DNA of 64,000 nucleotides from positions 186,001 to 250,000 of the forward strand of contig NZ_CP074102.1 in assembly GCF_018310535.1 (NCBI RefSeq), read 5' to 3'. The position numbers and the translations under genes were made by a program. The notes beneath the pieces were generated by a model, which saw only the letters and a program-made list of their open reading frames with translations, made no database searches and was not told where the DNA came from. This DNA comes from Streptomyces mirabilis (GTDB taxonomy: Bacteria; Actinomycetota; Actinomycetes; Streptomycetales; Streptomycetaceae). The stretch's first letter is position 1, and each line of letters starts with the position of its first letter. This document shows positions 18,959 to 27,405 of the stretch, piece after piece.

Positions 18959-19600
18959 TCACCTCCGGGGGAGCAACAAAGAACGGTGCCATTCAAAGAA
19001 AGCGGGAAGGACGGCACGAAGAACACGGAAAGCTGATATTCCACCGCGTACTGTGCCGATTCGGACGAGTTCATGTTCTGGAGCGTCCACGACCACCCGT
19101 ACGGCCGCAACCGGGCGCACGCCCGCACGTACGGCGCTGTGGAGCGTGGCCGCGGATTCCATGTCGACCGCGATCGCGCCGGTCGCGAGCAGTTCCGACC
19201 GCTCGTGACCTCGGACGACGTGATCGGAGCCGGTGAGTGGCCCGGTGTGGACGGTGCGCCCGGGCACGGTGCGCACGAGTTCCTTGACGAGCAGTTCGGT
19301 GCCCACGCACGGAATGCTGCCGCGTGGGTCCCGGGTCTCCTCGGCGACCACCAGGTCACCGGGGTGCATGCCCGGGGCAAGCCCCGCGCAGAAGCCCGTG
19401 GCCAGGACGGCGGCCTCACTCAGCGCCGGGTCGGCCAGGACCCGGGTGAGAGAGCGTTCGGCTGCCTTGGGACCCATGCCGGTGCGCAGCACGGTGACGG
19501 GCCCGTCGGCCCCGCTACGGTCGCCGCTGCGCAGGGCGAGATGCTCGATGCCGAGCGCGCAGGCGATCAGCAGCGGGGCCGGATCGGGCTTCGTGCTCAT
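18959..19600 (-). CDS. hpnG: Hopanoid-associated nucleoside phosphorylase-like protein
   Basis: The 213-residue protein belongs to the PNP/UDP phosphorylase superfamily: GMGPKAAERSLTRVL near 43, ATGFCAGLAPGMHPGDLVVA near 66, and the substrate-binding AIAVDMESAATLHSAV near 145. HpnG removes adenine from adenosylhopane to give ribosylhopane. Its ATG overlaps the shc stop as TGATG, indicating coupling. No signal peptide is seen. It is shorter than many phosphorylases but normal for HpnG. Confidence 0.93.
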   Translation of the reverse strand: MSTKPDPAPLLIACALGIEHLALRSGDRSGADGPVTVLRTGMGPKAAERSLTRVLADPALSEAAVLATGFCAGLAPGMHPGDLVVAEETRDPRGSIPCVGTELLVKELVRTVPGRTVHTGPLTGSDHVVRGHERSELLATGAIAVDMESAATLHSAVRAGVRPVAAVRVVVDAPEHELVRIGTVRGGISAFRVLRAVLPAFFEWHRSLLLPRR

Positions 19601-21624
19601 CAACCCCCCTTGACCTCGGCGAACGACTCGCCGTGTACGAAGCTCGGTTCGCCGTGGACATAGCGGCCGAGCGCGGTGAGCGGGAAGACCTGCCGGTAGA
19701 GGTGGTAGTTGATCGAGAAGTCCCACGGGAACCCGGTGCCGGTGAAGTACGGCTCGTCCCAGGAGCCGTCCGCCAGCTGGGTCTCCGCGAGCCAGGCGAT
19801 CCCGCGTTCCACCGCCTTGGAGTCCCGCTCCCCCGCGGCCAGCAGGGCGAGCAGCGCCCAGCCGGTCTGAGAGGCGGTCGAGGCGCCGCGTCCGCTCCAC
19901 TCGGCGACCTCGTGGTAGGAGCGCAGGTCCTCACCCCAGCCGCCGTCGTCGTTCTGGACGGTTTCCAGCCAGGCGACGGCCCGGCGGATCGCCGGATGCG
20001 AGGCGGGCAGTCCGGCGGCCACGAGCGCCGGGAGCACCGACCCCGTTCCGTAGACGTAGTTGACGCCCCAGCGGCCGAACCACGAGCCGTCCGGCTCCTG
20101 GTGGGCGAGCAGCCACTCGATGCCCCGGCGGGTGCGCGGGTCGTGCGAGAGCCCCTCGACCGCGAGCATCTCCACCACATGAGCGGTGACGTCGGCGGAC
20201 GGCGGGTCGATGACCTCCCCGAAGTCGCAGAACGGGAGCCGGTTGGGGAAGGCGCTGGTGTTGTCGACGTCGAAGGCGCCCCAGCCGCCGTCCTTGGACT
20301 GCATGCCGAGGTTCCAGCGCACCCCGCGCCCGATGGCGTGCTCGACGCGCTCCGGGTCGTGGTGGCGGACGCGGCGCAGCGCGAGGGCGACCTCGGCGGT
20401 GTCGTCGATGTCGGGGTAGTTGTCGTTGTGGAACTCGAAGGCCCAACCCCCGGGCGGAAGGTGGGGCCGCTTCACCGCCCAGTCCCCGGGCCGCACGATC
20501 TCCTCACCGAGCATCCAGTCCGCGGCCTTCACCAGCTGCGGATGGTCGGCGGGCAGACCCGCGTCGGCGAGCGCGATGGTGGCGAGGCAGGTGTCCCAGA
20601 CCGGCGACTGACAGGCCTCGATCATCCGGGCCCCGTCCTCGCGCCAGACGGCGAACCGGTCCAGCGACGCCAACCCCTCACGCATCACGGGGTGTTGGAG
20701 GTCGTAGCCGAGCAGGTGCAGCGCGATGACCGAGTACACCGCGGGTGGCTGGATGCCGCCCCAGCAGCCGTCGTTCTCCTGCCGTTCGATGATCCAGCGC
20801 GCCGCCGTGTTCATCGCGGCCCGGCGCAGCCGACGTGGGACGACCTTGCGGTACTGGTGCAGGGCCTTGTCGAGACGCTGGAAGACCCCGTCCCAACTCG
20901 CCACGGGAGCAAGGGGTTTGACCGGGTTGGGGTCGCGGGCGTCGGTGTGCAGCTCGTCGAGCGGGAACGGCGCGGGTCGCACCGGGCGCTTCGCCGAGAC
21001 GATGGTCAGCGGCACGATCGTCTGCCGCGCCCAGCAGCCGAAGTCGTAGATGTTGAGCGGCATCCACTTCGGGAAGTAGATGAGTTCCGGAGGGAGTTCG
21101 GGCAGGTCGTCCCACTTCCACCAGCCGAACAGAGCGAGCCAGATCCGGGTGAAGACGCGGGCCGAGGCGATGCCGCCCCGCTCGCGGATCCAGGCGGCCG
21201 CCCTCGCCATGTGCGGCTCGTCCGGGCCGTCCCCGGCCAGCCGCAGGGCGACGTACGCCTCGATGGTGGTGGAGAGTTCGCCTGGGCCGCCGTAGAAGGT
21301 GGCCCAGGTGCCGTCCTCGCGCTGCTCGCCGCGGATGAACAGTCCGGCGGCGCGTGTGGTCGTCTCGTCGCGGATTCCCAGGAACTGACGGAGGAGCAGG
21401 TCCTCGGCGTCCATCGTGACGTTCGTCTCGAGGTCGCCCTTCCACCAGCCCTCCGCGTCCTGCCGCGAGAGCAGGAAATCGGTGGCGCGCTGTATGGCGT
21501 GCGTGGCGACGTCTCGGGTCTCGACTGCCCCGGCCGCCACGGGAGTCGTCTCTGGGTGGATTTCGCTGGCCGCGGCAGCGCGGGGCGGCAGTGCCCCGGT
21601 GCTTCCGTCGGTCGTCGCTGTCAT
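19600..21624 (-). CDS. shc: Squalene-hopene cyclase
   Basis: The 674-residue class II triterpene cyclase converts squalene to hopene and hopanol at the membrane surface. The catalytic acid motif DIDDTA lies near residue 400 (YPDIDDTAEVALAL). Several QW repeats stabilise the alpha barrels, for example RQENDGCWGG, QSKDGGWGAFD, QEPDGSWFGRWG, QNDDGGWGED and QLADGSWDEP. ATG 21624 is preferred to an in-frame upstream start because it follows AAGGGGAA. A 111-bp gap with a hairpin precedes it, the largest gap in this part of the operon. Length and motifs are complete. Confidence 0.97.
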   Translation of the reverse strand: MTATTDGSTGALPPRAAAASEIHPETTPVAAGAVETRDVATHAIQRATDFLLSRQDAEGWWKGDLETNVTMDAEDLLLRQFLGIRDETTTRAAGLFIRGEQREDGTWATFYGGPGELSTTIEAYVALRLAGDGPDEPHMARAAAWIRERGGIASARVFTRIWLALFGWWKWDDLPELPPELIYFPKWMPLNIYDFGCWARQTIVPLTIVSAKRPVRPAPFPLDELHTDARDPNPVKPLAPVASWDGVFQRLDKALHQYRKVVPRRLRRAAMNTAARWIIERQENDGCWGGIQPPAVYSVIALHLLGYDLQHPVMREGLASLDRFAVWREDGARMIEACQSPVWDTCLATIALADAGLPADHPQLVKAADWMLGEEIVRPGDWAVKRPHLPPGGWAFEFHNDNYPDIDDTAEVALALRRVRHHDPERVEHAIGRGVRWNLGMQSKDGGWGAFDVDNTSAFPNRLPFCDFGEVIDPPSADVTAHVVEMLAVEGLSHDPRTRRGIEWLLAHQEPDGSWFGRWGVNYVYGTGSVLPALVAAGLPASHPAIRRAVAWLETVQNDDGGWGEDLRSYHEVAEWSGRGASTASQTGWALLALLAAGERDSKAVERGIAWLAETQLADGSWDEPYFTGTGFPWDFSINYHLYRQVFPLTALGRYVHGEPSFVHGESFAEVKGG

Positions 21625-21668
21625 GGCTTCCCCTTCGTGCAGTGGTACGTCTCTGCTGGGTCCGCCGT

Positions 21669-21702
21669 CGGCCGGTGCGTCGTTGTCCCGCGGCACCGGC
21701 CG
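21669..21702. other. Intercistronic hairpin upstream of shc
   Basis: CGGCCGGTGC (21669-21678) and GCACCGGCCG (21693-21702) form a perfect 10-bp stem with a 14-base loop, in the gap between the polyprenyl synthase stop and the shc start. It may act in transcript processing, stability or partial termination within the operon. Confidence 0.5.
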
Positions 21703-21735
21703 GCGACTACGCGAGGTTTATTCGACCGATAGTGA

Positions 21736-22863
21736 TCATCTCTTCCGTACGACGACGAAGTCGGCGAGCGCCACGAGCTGGGCCCGCACCTGGTCGGGCA
21801 TCTCCACGGCGTCCAGGGCTTCGATGGCGATGGTGTGCTGGCGGCGAGCCTCCTGGGCGGTCCACTCGCGGCCGCCCGCCTCCTCGATGAGCGCGGCGCG
21901 CACGGCGAACTCCTCCTCGGAGAAGTTCTCGAAGTCGCTGGCCTTGGCGTCCTCGGCGAGCAGCTCACCGAGCCGCTCGGAGGCGGGCCCGCCCGCGGCG
22001 AGCGCGGCCACGACCGGCAGGGACTTCTTGCGCTGGCGCAGATCGCTCCAGGTCTGCTTGCCGGTGGCCTCCGGGTCGCCCCAGATGCCGAGGAGGTCGT
22101 CGACGGCCTGGAAGGCCAGGCCGAGGTGGTAGCCGTACTTCTCCAGCGTGTCAGCGGTACGGTCGTCCGCGCCGCCGAGGACCGCGCCGATGGAGCAGGC
22201 GCAGGCGAGCAGGGCGCCCGTCTTGTTGCCCTCCATCTCCAGGCACTCCTCGACGCTGACGCGGTCACGGTGCTCGTAGGAGATGTCCTGCGCCTGACCG
22301 TCGATGAGGGCGCGGGTCGCGCTGGTCAGCCGGCGGGTGGCGCGGCCGGCCTCGACGGTGCCGAGTTCGAGGAGGATCTCGTTGGCCAGCGCGAACAGGG
22401 CGTCGCCGACGAGGATCGCCTGGGCGGGGCCGTGCACCTTCCAGACGGTGTCGCGGTGGCGGCGCTGTTCGTCGCCGTCCATCAGGTCGTCGTGCAGCAG
22501 CGAGAAGTTGTGCACCAGCTCGACCGCGACCGCGCCGGGCACGCCGACCTCGGGGGCGGCACCGGCGGCCTGCGCGGAGAGCACGGCCAGCGCGGGGCGC
22601 ACGGCCTTGCCGCCGTCGCCGTCCGCGGGGTTGCCCTGGGCGTCGATCCAGCCGAAGTGGTAGGCGGCGACGGTGTCCATGGGCGACGCCAGGCGGTCGA
22701 CGGCCGCCTTCAGCACCGGTGTGGCCAGGGTCCGGCCGCGCTCCAGGAGCGCGGTCACGTCCACCGCGTCGGCAGCCTTGTCGGCCGGGGGCACAGTGGG
22801 CACAGTCTCTCCTCTTGTTGCGGTACCGGGGGTGCGGGGGTCTGCCGCGCGCTCGTCGAGCAT
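21736..22863 (-). CDS. Trans-isoprenyl diphosphate synthase of the hopanoid operon
   Basis: The 375-residue polyprenyl synthetase has the first aspartate-rich motif LLHDDLMDGDEQRR (about 122-135) and the second AFQAVDDLLGIWGD (about 258-271). It chains IPP onto allylic diphosphates in the cytoplasm. Here it most plausibly makes the farnesyl diphosphate used by HpnC/HpnD, although chain length (C15 or C20) cannot be fixed by eye. A disordered Thr/Pro-rich N-terminus (about 1-30) precedes the catalytic core. ATG 22863 overlaps the hpnE stop as TGATG. It is the natural precursor gene of the operon. Confidence 0.93.
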   Translation of the reverse strand: MLDERAADPRTPGTATRGETVPTVPPADKAADAVDVTALLERGRTLATPVLKAAVDRLASPMDTVAAYHFGWIDAQGNPADGDGGKAVRPALAVLSAQAAGAAPEVGVPGAVAVELVHNFSLLHDDLMDGDEQRRHRDTVWKVHGPAQAILVGDALFALANEILLELGTVEAGRATRRLTSATRALIDGQAQDISYEHRDRVSVEECLEMEGNKTGALLACACSIGAVLGGADDRTADTLEKYGYHLGLAFQAVDDLLGIWGDPEATGKQTWSDLRQRKKSLPVVAALAAGGPASERLGELLAEDAKASDFENFSEEEFAVRAALIEEAGGREWTAQEARRQHTIAIEALDAVEMPDQVRAQLVALADFVVVRKR

Positions 22864-24278
22864 CAGGCCGCCTCCTCGAACGCGAGGAGGTGGTCGCGGG
22901 GCCGGCCCAGGGCGCCGAGTGCGGCTCGCGCCGCACCGACACCGCTGCGGACCGCACTCTCCATGGTCGCGGGCCACCCGGTGGCGGTCCACGCGCCGGC
23001 CAGATACAGGCCGGGGGCTCTGGTGCGGACGCCGGGCCGCAGCCGCCCGACGCCTGGGGTGGGGGCGAACGTCGCGGTGCGCTCCCTGGTCACGAAGAAG
23101 TCCTTCACCTCCGCGCCGCGCGCGGCGGGCAGCAGCCGCTCCAGCTCCGGCAGATAGCGCTCACGCAGGACGGCGACGGGTTCGTCGATCTCGTCCTGGG
23201 CGGCCGACTGCGACAGGGCGAGATACTGCCCTTCCCGCAGTCCAGACGCGTCGGTGCGGTCGAAGACCCACTGCACCGGGGAGCCGAGGGCGGCGAAGAA
23301 CGGTCGCGCGAGCACCTTCCGGTCGTAGACGACATGGATGTTGAGGATCGGCGCGGTGCCGATCTCCAGCAGCCGTTCGGGGGCGTCGAGCGCTCCCTCG
23401 GGCAGCAGATCGTGGGCCTCGCGCTGGGGTACGGCGAGGACGACGGTGTCGGCCTCGAGCGTCTCGCCGGGAACCTGAACGCTCCAACGCCCGTTCTCGT
23501 TAAGGGAGATGGAGGTGACGCGTGTACGGACTTCGGTACGCACGCCCGCGGAGTCGAGCGCCTTGCGGGCCAGTGTGTCGTGCAGTTCGCCCAGCGGGAC
23601 GCGGGCCCAGCCGATGTCGGCCGCGCCCGGGTCGGACAGCAGACCGGTCTTGAACACCATCGCGGCGAGCCCGAGCGAGGAGTCGCCGGCCACCGCGTTG
23701 AGGGTGGCGACCCCCACCAGGTCCCACAGTGCCTCGACGGCACGCTCCGACTGACCGTGTTCGGCGAGCCATTGGCCGAAGTTCTGGTCGTCGAGGGCCG
23801 GATCGTCGAGATCGAGCGCTTTGAGCGCCAGTGCGGCACGGCCGACCTTGGCGCGCTCAGCGAGCGACAGATGCTGATACGTCGCCAGGCTGCGCGCGAG
23901 ATGCAGCGGTACGGGCAGCGCGCTGCGGCCGATTCTGCCGAGCCGCCGCCCGGGTTTCGCCTCGGCGTCGAGAACCGGCACGTCGAGACGATCCTGCAGA
24001 GGCGCGAGAGAGGCCCCGTCGATGCGGTCGAGGAACCAGCGGTAGGCGGTGCAGCAGCGCAGATACACATGCTGTCCGTTGTCCACGGTGAGTTCGCCGC
24101 GCTGGAAGGAGAAGGCGAGCCCGCCGAGCCGCGGCCGGCCTTCGAGCAGGGTGACACGTACCCCGGCGTCGGCCAGCGCGAGCGCGGCGGTGATTCCCGC
24201 CAGCCCGCCGCCGACCACCACGGCGGCAGCCCCTTCAGGGCGGCCCGAAGTCCCCGCGGGCTGCGTGTCCTCGCTCAT
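22863..24278 (-). CDS. hpnE: FAD-dependent hydroxysqualene dehydroxylase
   Basis: The 471-residue flavoprotein has the Rossmann motif AVVVGGGLAGITAALALADA (about residues 19-38), followed by VTLLEGRPRLGGLAFSF. The C-terminal FAD-binding segment is GLYLAGAWTATGWPATMESA (about 424-443). HpnE reduces hydroxysqualene to squalene, completing the HpnC/D/E route. It belongs to the amine-oxidase/phytoene-desaturase superfamily, and its operon position decides the assignment. Its start overlaps the preceding 46-codon gene as ATGA, and its stop overlaps the polyprenyl synthase start by one base. Confidence 0.94.
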   Translation of the reverse strand: MSEDTQPAGTSGRPEGAAAVVVGGGLAGITAALALADAGVRVTLLEGRPRLGGLAFSFQRGELTVDNGQHVYLRCCTAYRWFLDRIDGASLAPLQDRLDVPVLDAEAKPGRRLGRIGRSALPVPLHLARSLATYQHLSLAERAKVGRAALALKALDLDDPALDDQNFGQWLAEHGQSERAVEALWDLVGVATLNAVAGDSSLGLAAMVFKTGLLSDPGAADIGWARVPLGELHDTLARKALDSAGVRTEVRTRVTSISLNENGRWSVQVPGETLEADTVVLAVPQREAHDLLPEGALDAPERLLEIGTAPILNIHVVYDRKVLARPFFAALGSPVQWVFDRTDASGLREGQYLALSQSAAQDEIDEPVAVLRERYLPELERLLPAARGAEVKDFFVTRERTATFAPTPGVGRLRPGVRTRAPGLYLAGAWTATGWPATMESAVRSGVGAARAALGALGRPRDHLLAFEEAA

Positions 24279-24415
24279 CGTGCACCCTCCCCAGCGGCCG
24301 TGCCGCGGTGATTGAACGGTGCACGGCAGGCCATCGCAGTCAGGGACGCCACCCGGTGCCGGAGGGTTGCGTGCCGCTTTTCGCCGATGGAATCACCTTG
24401 GCCCATATTGTCCAT
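24275..24415 (-). CDS. 46-residue small protein between hpnD and hpnE
   Basis: This small gene encodes MDNMGQGDSIGEKRHATLRH and 26 more residues, basic and without an obvious membrane helix; it contains one Cys. Its ATG overlaps the hpnD stop (TGATG), and its stop overlaps the hpnE ATG (ATGA). Such double coupling is unlikely by chance and argues for a real gene rather than a spacer. From memory, S. coelicolor carries a small gene at the same position. It resembles the DUF6380 family, though I could not compare them. Function is unknown; it could be a coupling peptide or a small partner of the membrane-associated hopanoid enzymes. Confidence 0.75.
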   Translation of the reverse strand: MDNMGQGDSIGEKRHATLRHRVASLTAMACRAPFNHRGTAAGEGAR

Positions 24416-25365
24416 CAGGTACGCCTCCTGACGGTACGCCGCGAAACATGCCGGGCGTCCAGACCGGAGAGGCCGCGCACGGCGACATACGCCTTCTCGC
24501 GCCCCGGCAACGAGACGCGGCCGCGCAGCACGGCCTCCGGCTCGCGCTCGATGCGGTCGAGGAGCCGCCGGTAGATGCCGGCCATGGCCGCGACACAGGC
24601 GCCGCTGCGCCGGTCGAGCATGGGCAGCAGCCGGTAGCCCTCGGCGAAAAGGGTGCGGGCCCGTCGCACCTCGAAGTGGACGAGGCCCGCGAAGTCGGAG
24701 CCCTCGGGCGGGGTCGGGCCGTTGAACCCGGCCGAGCAGCCGAACTTCGCGAGGTCGTCGGCGGGCAGATAGATGCGCCCGCTCGCGGCGTCCTCCCGTA
24801 CGTCCCGCAGGATGTTGGTGAGCTGGAGCGCGAGCCCGAGCGTGTCCGCATACTCCGGCGCGCGCTCGGCGCCGCGCGCCCCCGGTTCCGTACCGAACAC
24901 ACCGAGCGAGAGCCGCCCGATCGCCCCGGCCACGCACCGGCAGTAGACCTTCAGGTCGTCCCAGGTCTCGTACGTCTCACCGCGTACGTCCATCAGGACG
25001 CCGTCGATGAGTTCGTCGAGGCCGCCCAGCGGCACCGGGAAGTACGCGGCGGTGTGGCTGAGGGCGACCGCGACCGGATCGGTGTCGTCCTCGTCGACCC
25101 GGCCCTCGCGGACCCGGGCGAGCAGCGCCCGGGTGTCCTCGAGCCGCGCCGCCTTCACATCCGGCGCCAGCGCGCCGTCGCCGATGTCGTCGACACGCCG
25201 TGAGAACGCGTAGAGCGCCGACATCGCACGACGCTTGGGCGTCGGCAGAAGTCTGATGCCATAGGCGAAATTACGAGCCTGCTGACCGGTCACTGCCTCG
25301 CAGTAGCTGTAAGCGGCGAGTACCGGTGCGGACACGTGTTGTTCCGACTCCACGGTCCGGATCAC
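24415..25365 (-). CDS. hpnD: Presqualene diphosphate synthase
   Basis: The 316-residue squalene/phytoene-synthase-family protein couples two farnesyl diphosphates to presqualene diphosphate. The two aspartate-rich motifs are SRRVDDIGDG (about 55-64) and LTNILRDVREDAASGRIYLP (about 180-199). The TRGETYETWDDLKVYC-like region lies near 125-141. The GTG start overlaps the hpnC stop as GTGA. The C-terminus is Arg-rich (HVSRRTVRRRT). It works with HpnC and HpnE in the three-step bacterial squalene route. Paralogy to HpnC within one operon is the standard arrangement. Confidence 0.93.
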   Translation of the reverse strand: MIRTVESEQHVSAPVLAAYSYCEAVTGQQARNFAYGIRLLPTPKRRAMSALYAFSRRVDDIGDGALAPDVKAARLEDTRALLARVREGRVDEDDTDPVAVALSHTAAYFPVPLGGLDELIDGVLMDVRGETYETWDDLKVYCRCVAGAIGRLSLGVFGTEPGARGAERAPEYADTLGLALQLTNILRDVREDAASGRIYLPADDLAKFGCSAGFNGPTPPEGSDFAGLVHFEVRRARTLFAEGYRLLPMLDRRSGACVAAMAGIYRRLLDRIEREPEAVLRGRVSLPGREKAYVAVRGLSGLDARHVSRRTVRRRT

Positions 25366-26264
25366 CCCTCTCCTCGCAGAGTCACTCCCACCTCGCGCAG
25401 CAACTGGAGCTTGCCGGGCTTGGGCGGGCCGGGAAGTACGTCGTATTCAGCGGCGGCGATCGCACGGATCGTCGCCCTTCCCCCTGCCACGAACCCCGCG
25501 AGCAGCAGCTTCAACCTGCCGTGGACGCTACCCACGAGGGGGGTGCCTTCATTCAGGAGGTGGAGCGCGCGTTCTGCTTCGTATGCAACCAGCGCGCGCA
25601 CCGATGCGCCTGCTGTGGCCATGGCGAGATCCGCCTCCTGGACATGGAAGCGCTTCATGTCCTCGGCCGGCAGGTAAATGCGGTCGCGGCCGAGGTCCTC
25701 TGCGACGTCCTGGAGGTGCTCGACGATCTGCAGCGCCGTGCACACCGCGTCCGAGCGGCGAATCCGCTCGGGCGTGGAGGTGCCGGTGACGGACAGCACC
25801 AGGCGGCCGACGGGGTTGGCGGACAGCTCGCAGTAAGACACGAGGTCGTCATAGGTCTCGTACCGCTTGATCAGCTGGTCCTGGCGGTTGGCCGCGATCA
25901 GCCCGAGGAAGGGTTCGGGGGTGAGGTCCGCGCGGCGGACCGTGGGCTGCAGGCGGCGCAGCAGCGGGTGGTGCGGCGTCGAGTCGAACACGCGCCGCAG
26001 GTCGGCCTCGAAGGCGTCCAGGAGTACGAGACGGTCCTCGGCCTCTTCGGGCGACACGCCGAGCAGCCTGGCGTCCGCGCCACCCGGGGCGAGGTCACCG
26101 TCACCGATGTCGTCGACGAGGCGGGCGAAGCCGTAGACGGCCATCAGATCGTCGCGCCAGGCCTGGGGCAGGAAGAAGGGAGCCACGGGGAAGTTCTCGC
26201 CCGCGGCCTTGTCGAGCGTTCCGCGCTCCGTCTCACCAGTGCGCGCCGTACCGGCTTGGGTCAC
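25362..26264 (-). CDS. hpnC: Hydroxysqualene synthase
   Basis: The 300-residue squalene/phytoene-synthase-family protein is the first structural gene of the operon. It has ARLVDDIGDGDLAPGG (first Asp-rich motif, about 47-62) and QIVEHLQDVAEDLGRDRIYL (second motif, about 180-199). HpnC turns presqualene diphosphate into hydroxysqualene. The GTG at 26264 is chosen because it overlaps the stop of a short upstream ORF as GTGA; an in-frame GTG at 26294 is an alternative. Both starts lack a strong ribosome-binding site, which fits coupling to the upstream ORF. Confidence 0.92.
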   Translation of the reverse strand: MTQAGTARTGETERGTLDKAAGENFPVAPFFLPQAWRDDLMAVYGFARLVDDIGDGDLAPGGADARLLGVSPEEAEDRLVLLDAFEADLRRVFDSTPHHPLLRRLQPTVRRADLTPEPFLGLIAANRQDQLIKRYETYDDLVSYCELSANPVGRLVLSVTGTSTPERIRRSDAVCTALQIVEHLQDVAEDLGRDRIYLPAEDMKRFHVQEADLAMATAGASVRALVAYEAERALHLLNEGTPLVGSVHGRLKLLLAGFVAGGRATIRAIAAAEYDVLPGPPKPGKLQLLREVGVTLRGEG

Positions 26265-26335
26265 CGCTCGCCGCCCGGCGCGGGGACGGCACACGCGTCG
26301 CGGAGCTGGAGAGTTTCCGTAGCCATTGCCGTCAC
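26261..26335 (-). CDS. Short ORF upstream of hpnC, possible leader
   Basis: A 24-residue frame (TAMATETLQLRDACAVPAP after the start, ending GGER) begins at GTG 26335, or at ATG 26326, just after GGGAG. It ends in a stop that overlaps the proposed hpnC GTG as GTGA. It could couple or gate translation of the first hopanoid gene. Alternatively it is a chance frame and hpnC begins further upstream. The peptide has no recognised motif. Confidence 0.5.
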   Translation of the reverse strand: MTAMATETLQLRDACAVPAPGGER

Positions 26336-26467
26336 ATCTCCCGTTCTACACTGCCGACCCAATAGTGCCCATTTCGGACACGCCGCCCGGGACTCCGCGC
26401 GGCGCGCCGGTGCCGGGTGTCGCGCAGTATCGCCCCACTTGCCGCGATTCAGCACCGGTACAGCTTA

Positions 26468-26479
26468 CGTTGTACAACG
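26468..26479. promoter_or_regulatory. 12-bp palindrome in the hopanoid operon promoter region
   Basis: CGTTGTACAACG is a perfect palindrome located 27 bp downstream (in transcription direction) of a candidate -10 element and 133 bp before the short leader ORF. It may be an operator for the leftward hopanoid transcript; the regulator is unknown. Confidence 0.4.
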
Positions 26480-26505
26480 CAGCGAGGTTCGTCGGGGTGT
26501 CCCGC

Positions 26506-26535
26506 ACATCACAACAACACACCGATTGGTGTCAA
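26506..26535 (-). promoter_or_regulatory. Candidate promoter of the hopanoid operon
   Basis: On the minus strand TTGACA (26530-26535) is followed after 18 bases by TGATGT (26506-26511), a plausible sigma-70-like promoter. It would give a leader of about 160 bases before the short ORF. The surrounding 26336-26577 has no other gene. Confidence 0.45.
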
Positions 26536-26577
26536 GATTCCTAAGGCCAGCAGGAGTTGGCGTTTCCTTTGCAGACG

Positions 26578-26611
26578 CAGGGCCCCGCCGAACCGTTGCG
26601 GCGGGGCCCTG
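26578..26611. terminator. Perfect 13-bp hairpin terminator
   Basis: CAGGGCCCCGCCG and its exact complement enclose an 8-base loop, 21 bp past the stop of the ABC ATPase gene. It separates the surface-polymer operon from the hopanoid operon on the same strand. Confidence 0.88.
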
Positions 26612-26631
26612 GGCATTGCGGGCGTTGCGGG

Positions 26632-27405
26632 CTACTTGCCCGTGAACTTCTCGTACTCCTTGAGGACCTCTTCGGTCGGTCCGTCCATCCGCAGCTCACC
26701 GCGCTCCAGCCAGAGCACGCGGTCGCAGGTGTCGCGGATCGACTTGTTGTTGTGGCTGACCAGAAACACCGTGCCCGCGCTCTTGCGCAGCTCACGGATC
26801 CGCTCCTCGGAGCGCCTCTGGAAGGAACGGTCTCCGGTGGCGAGAGCCTCGTCGATCATGAGGACGTCGTGGTCCTTGGCGGCCGCGATGGAGAAGCGCA
26901 GCCGCGCCGCCATGCCGGAGGAGTAGGTGCGCATCGGCAGGGTGATGAAGTCGCCCTTCTCGTTGATGCCCGAGAAGTCGACGATCTCCTGGTAGCGCTC
27001 CCTGATCTGCTCGCGGGACATGCCCATCGCGAGCCCGCCCAATATGACGTTGCGTTCGCCCGTGAGGTCGTTCATCAGGGCCGCGTTCACGCCGAGCAGC
27101 GAGGGCTGGCCGTCGGTGTAGACCTTGCCCTTCTCGGCGGGCAGCAGACCGGCGATGGCGCGCAGGAGCGTGGACTTGCCGGAGCCGTTGGAGCCGATCA
27201 GGCCGATGGCCTCGCCGCGGTAGGCCGTGAAGGAGACGCCCTTGACGGCGTGCACCTTGCGTACGCCCCGCTCCTCGCCGCGCTTGATGATGCGGCTGAG
27301 AGCGGCGGTGGCGCTGCCCTTGCCGGTCTTGGCGCCGTTCACGCGGTAGACGATGTGCAGCTCGTCCGCGATGACGGTCGGGATGTGGGATGTCTGCTCA
27401 GCCAC
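26632..27405 (-). CDS. ABC exporter ATPase, TagH/Wzt type
   Basis: The 257-residue nucleotide-binding protein powers export through the adjacent ABC-2 permease. It has Walker A GLIGSNGSGKSTLLRAIAG (about 66-84), a signature LPMRTYSSGMAARLRFSIAA, Walker B DVLMIDEALATGD and the switch histidine in VFLVSHN. The N-terminal strand ADELHIVYRV and the long loop before Walker A are typical of polysaccharide/teichoic-acid exporters. There is no C-terminal carbohydrate-binding extension as in some Wzt proteins. GTG 27405 overlaps the permease stop by 8 bp. It is the last gene of the seven-gene leftward operon. Confidence 0.92.
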   Translation of the reverse strand: MAEQTSHIPTVIADELHIVYRVNGAKTGKGSATAALSRIIKRGEERGVRKVHAVKGVSFTAYRGEAIGLIGSNGSGKSTLLRAIAGLLPAEKGKVYTDGQPSLLGVNAALMNDLTGERNVILGGLAMGMSREQIRERYQEIVDFSGINEKGDFITLPMRTYSSGMAARLRFSIAAAKDHDVLMIDEALATGDRSFQRRSEERIRELRKSAGTVFLVSHNNKSIRDTCDRVLWLERGELRMDGPTEEVLKEYEKFTGK

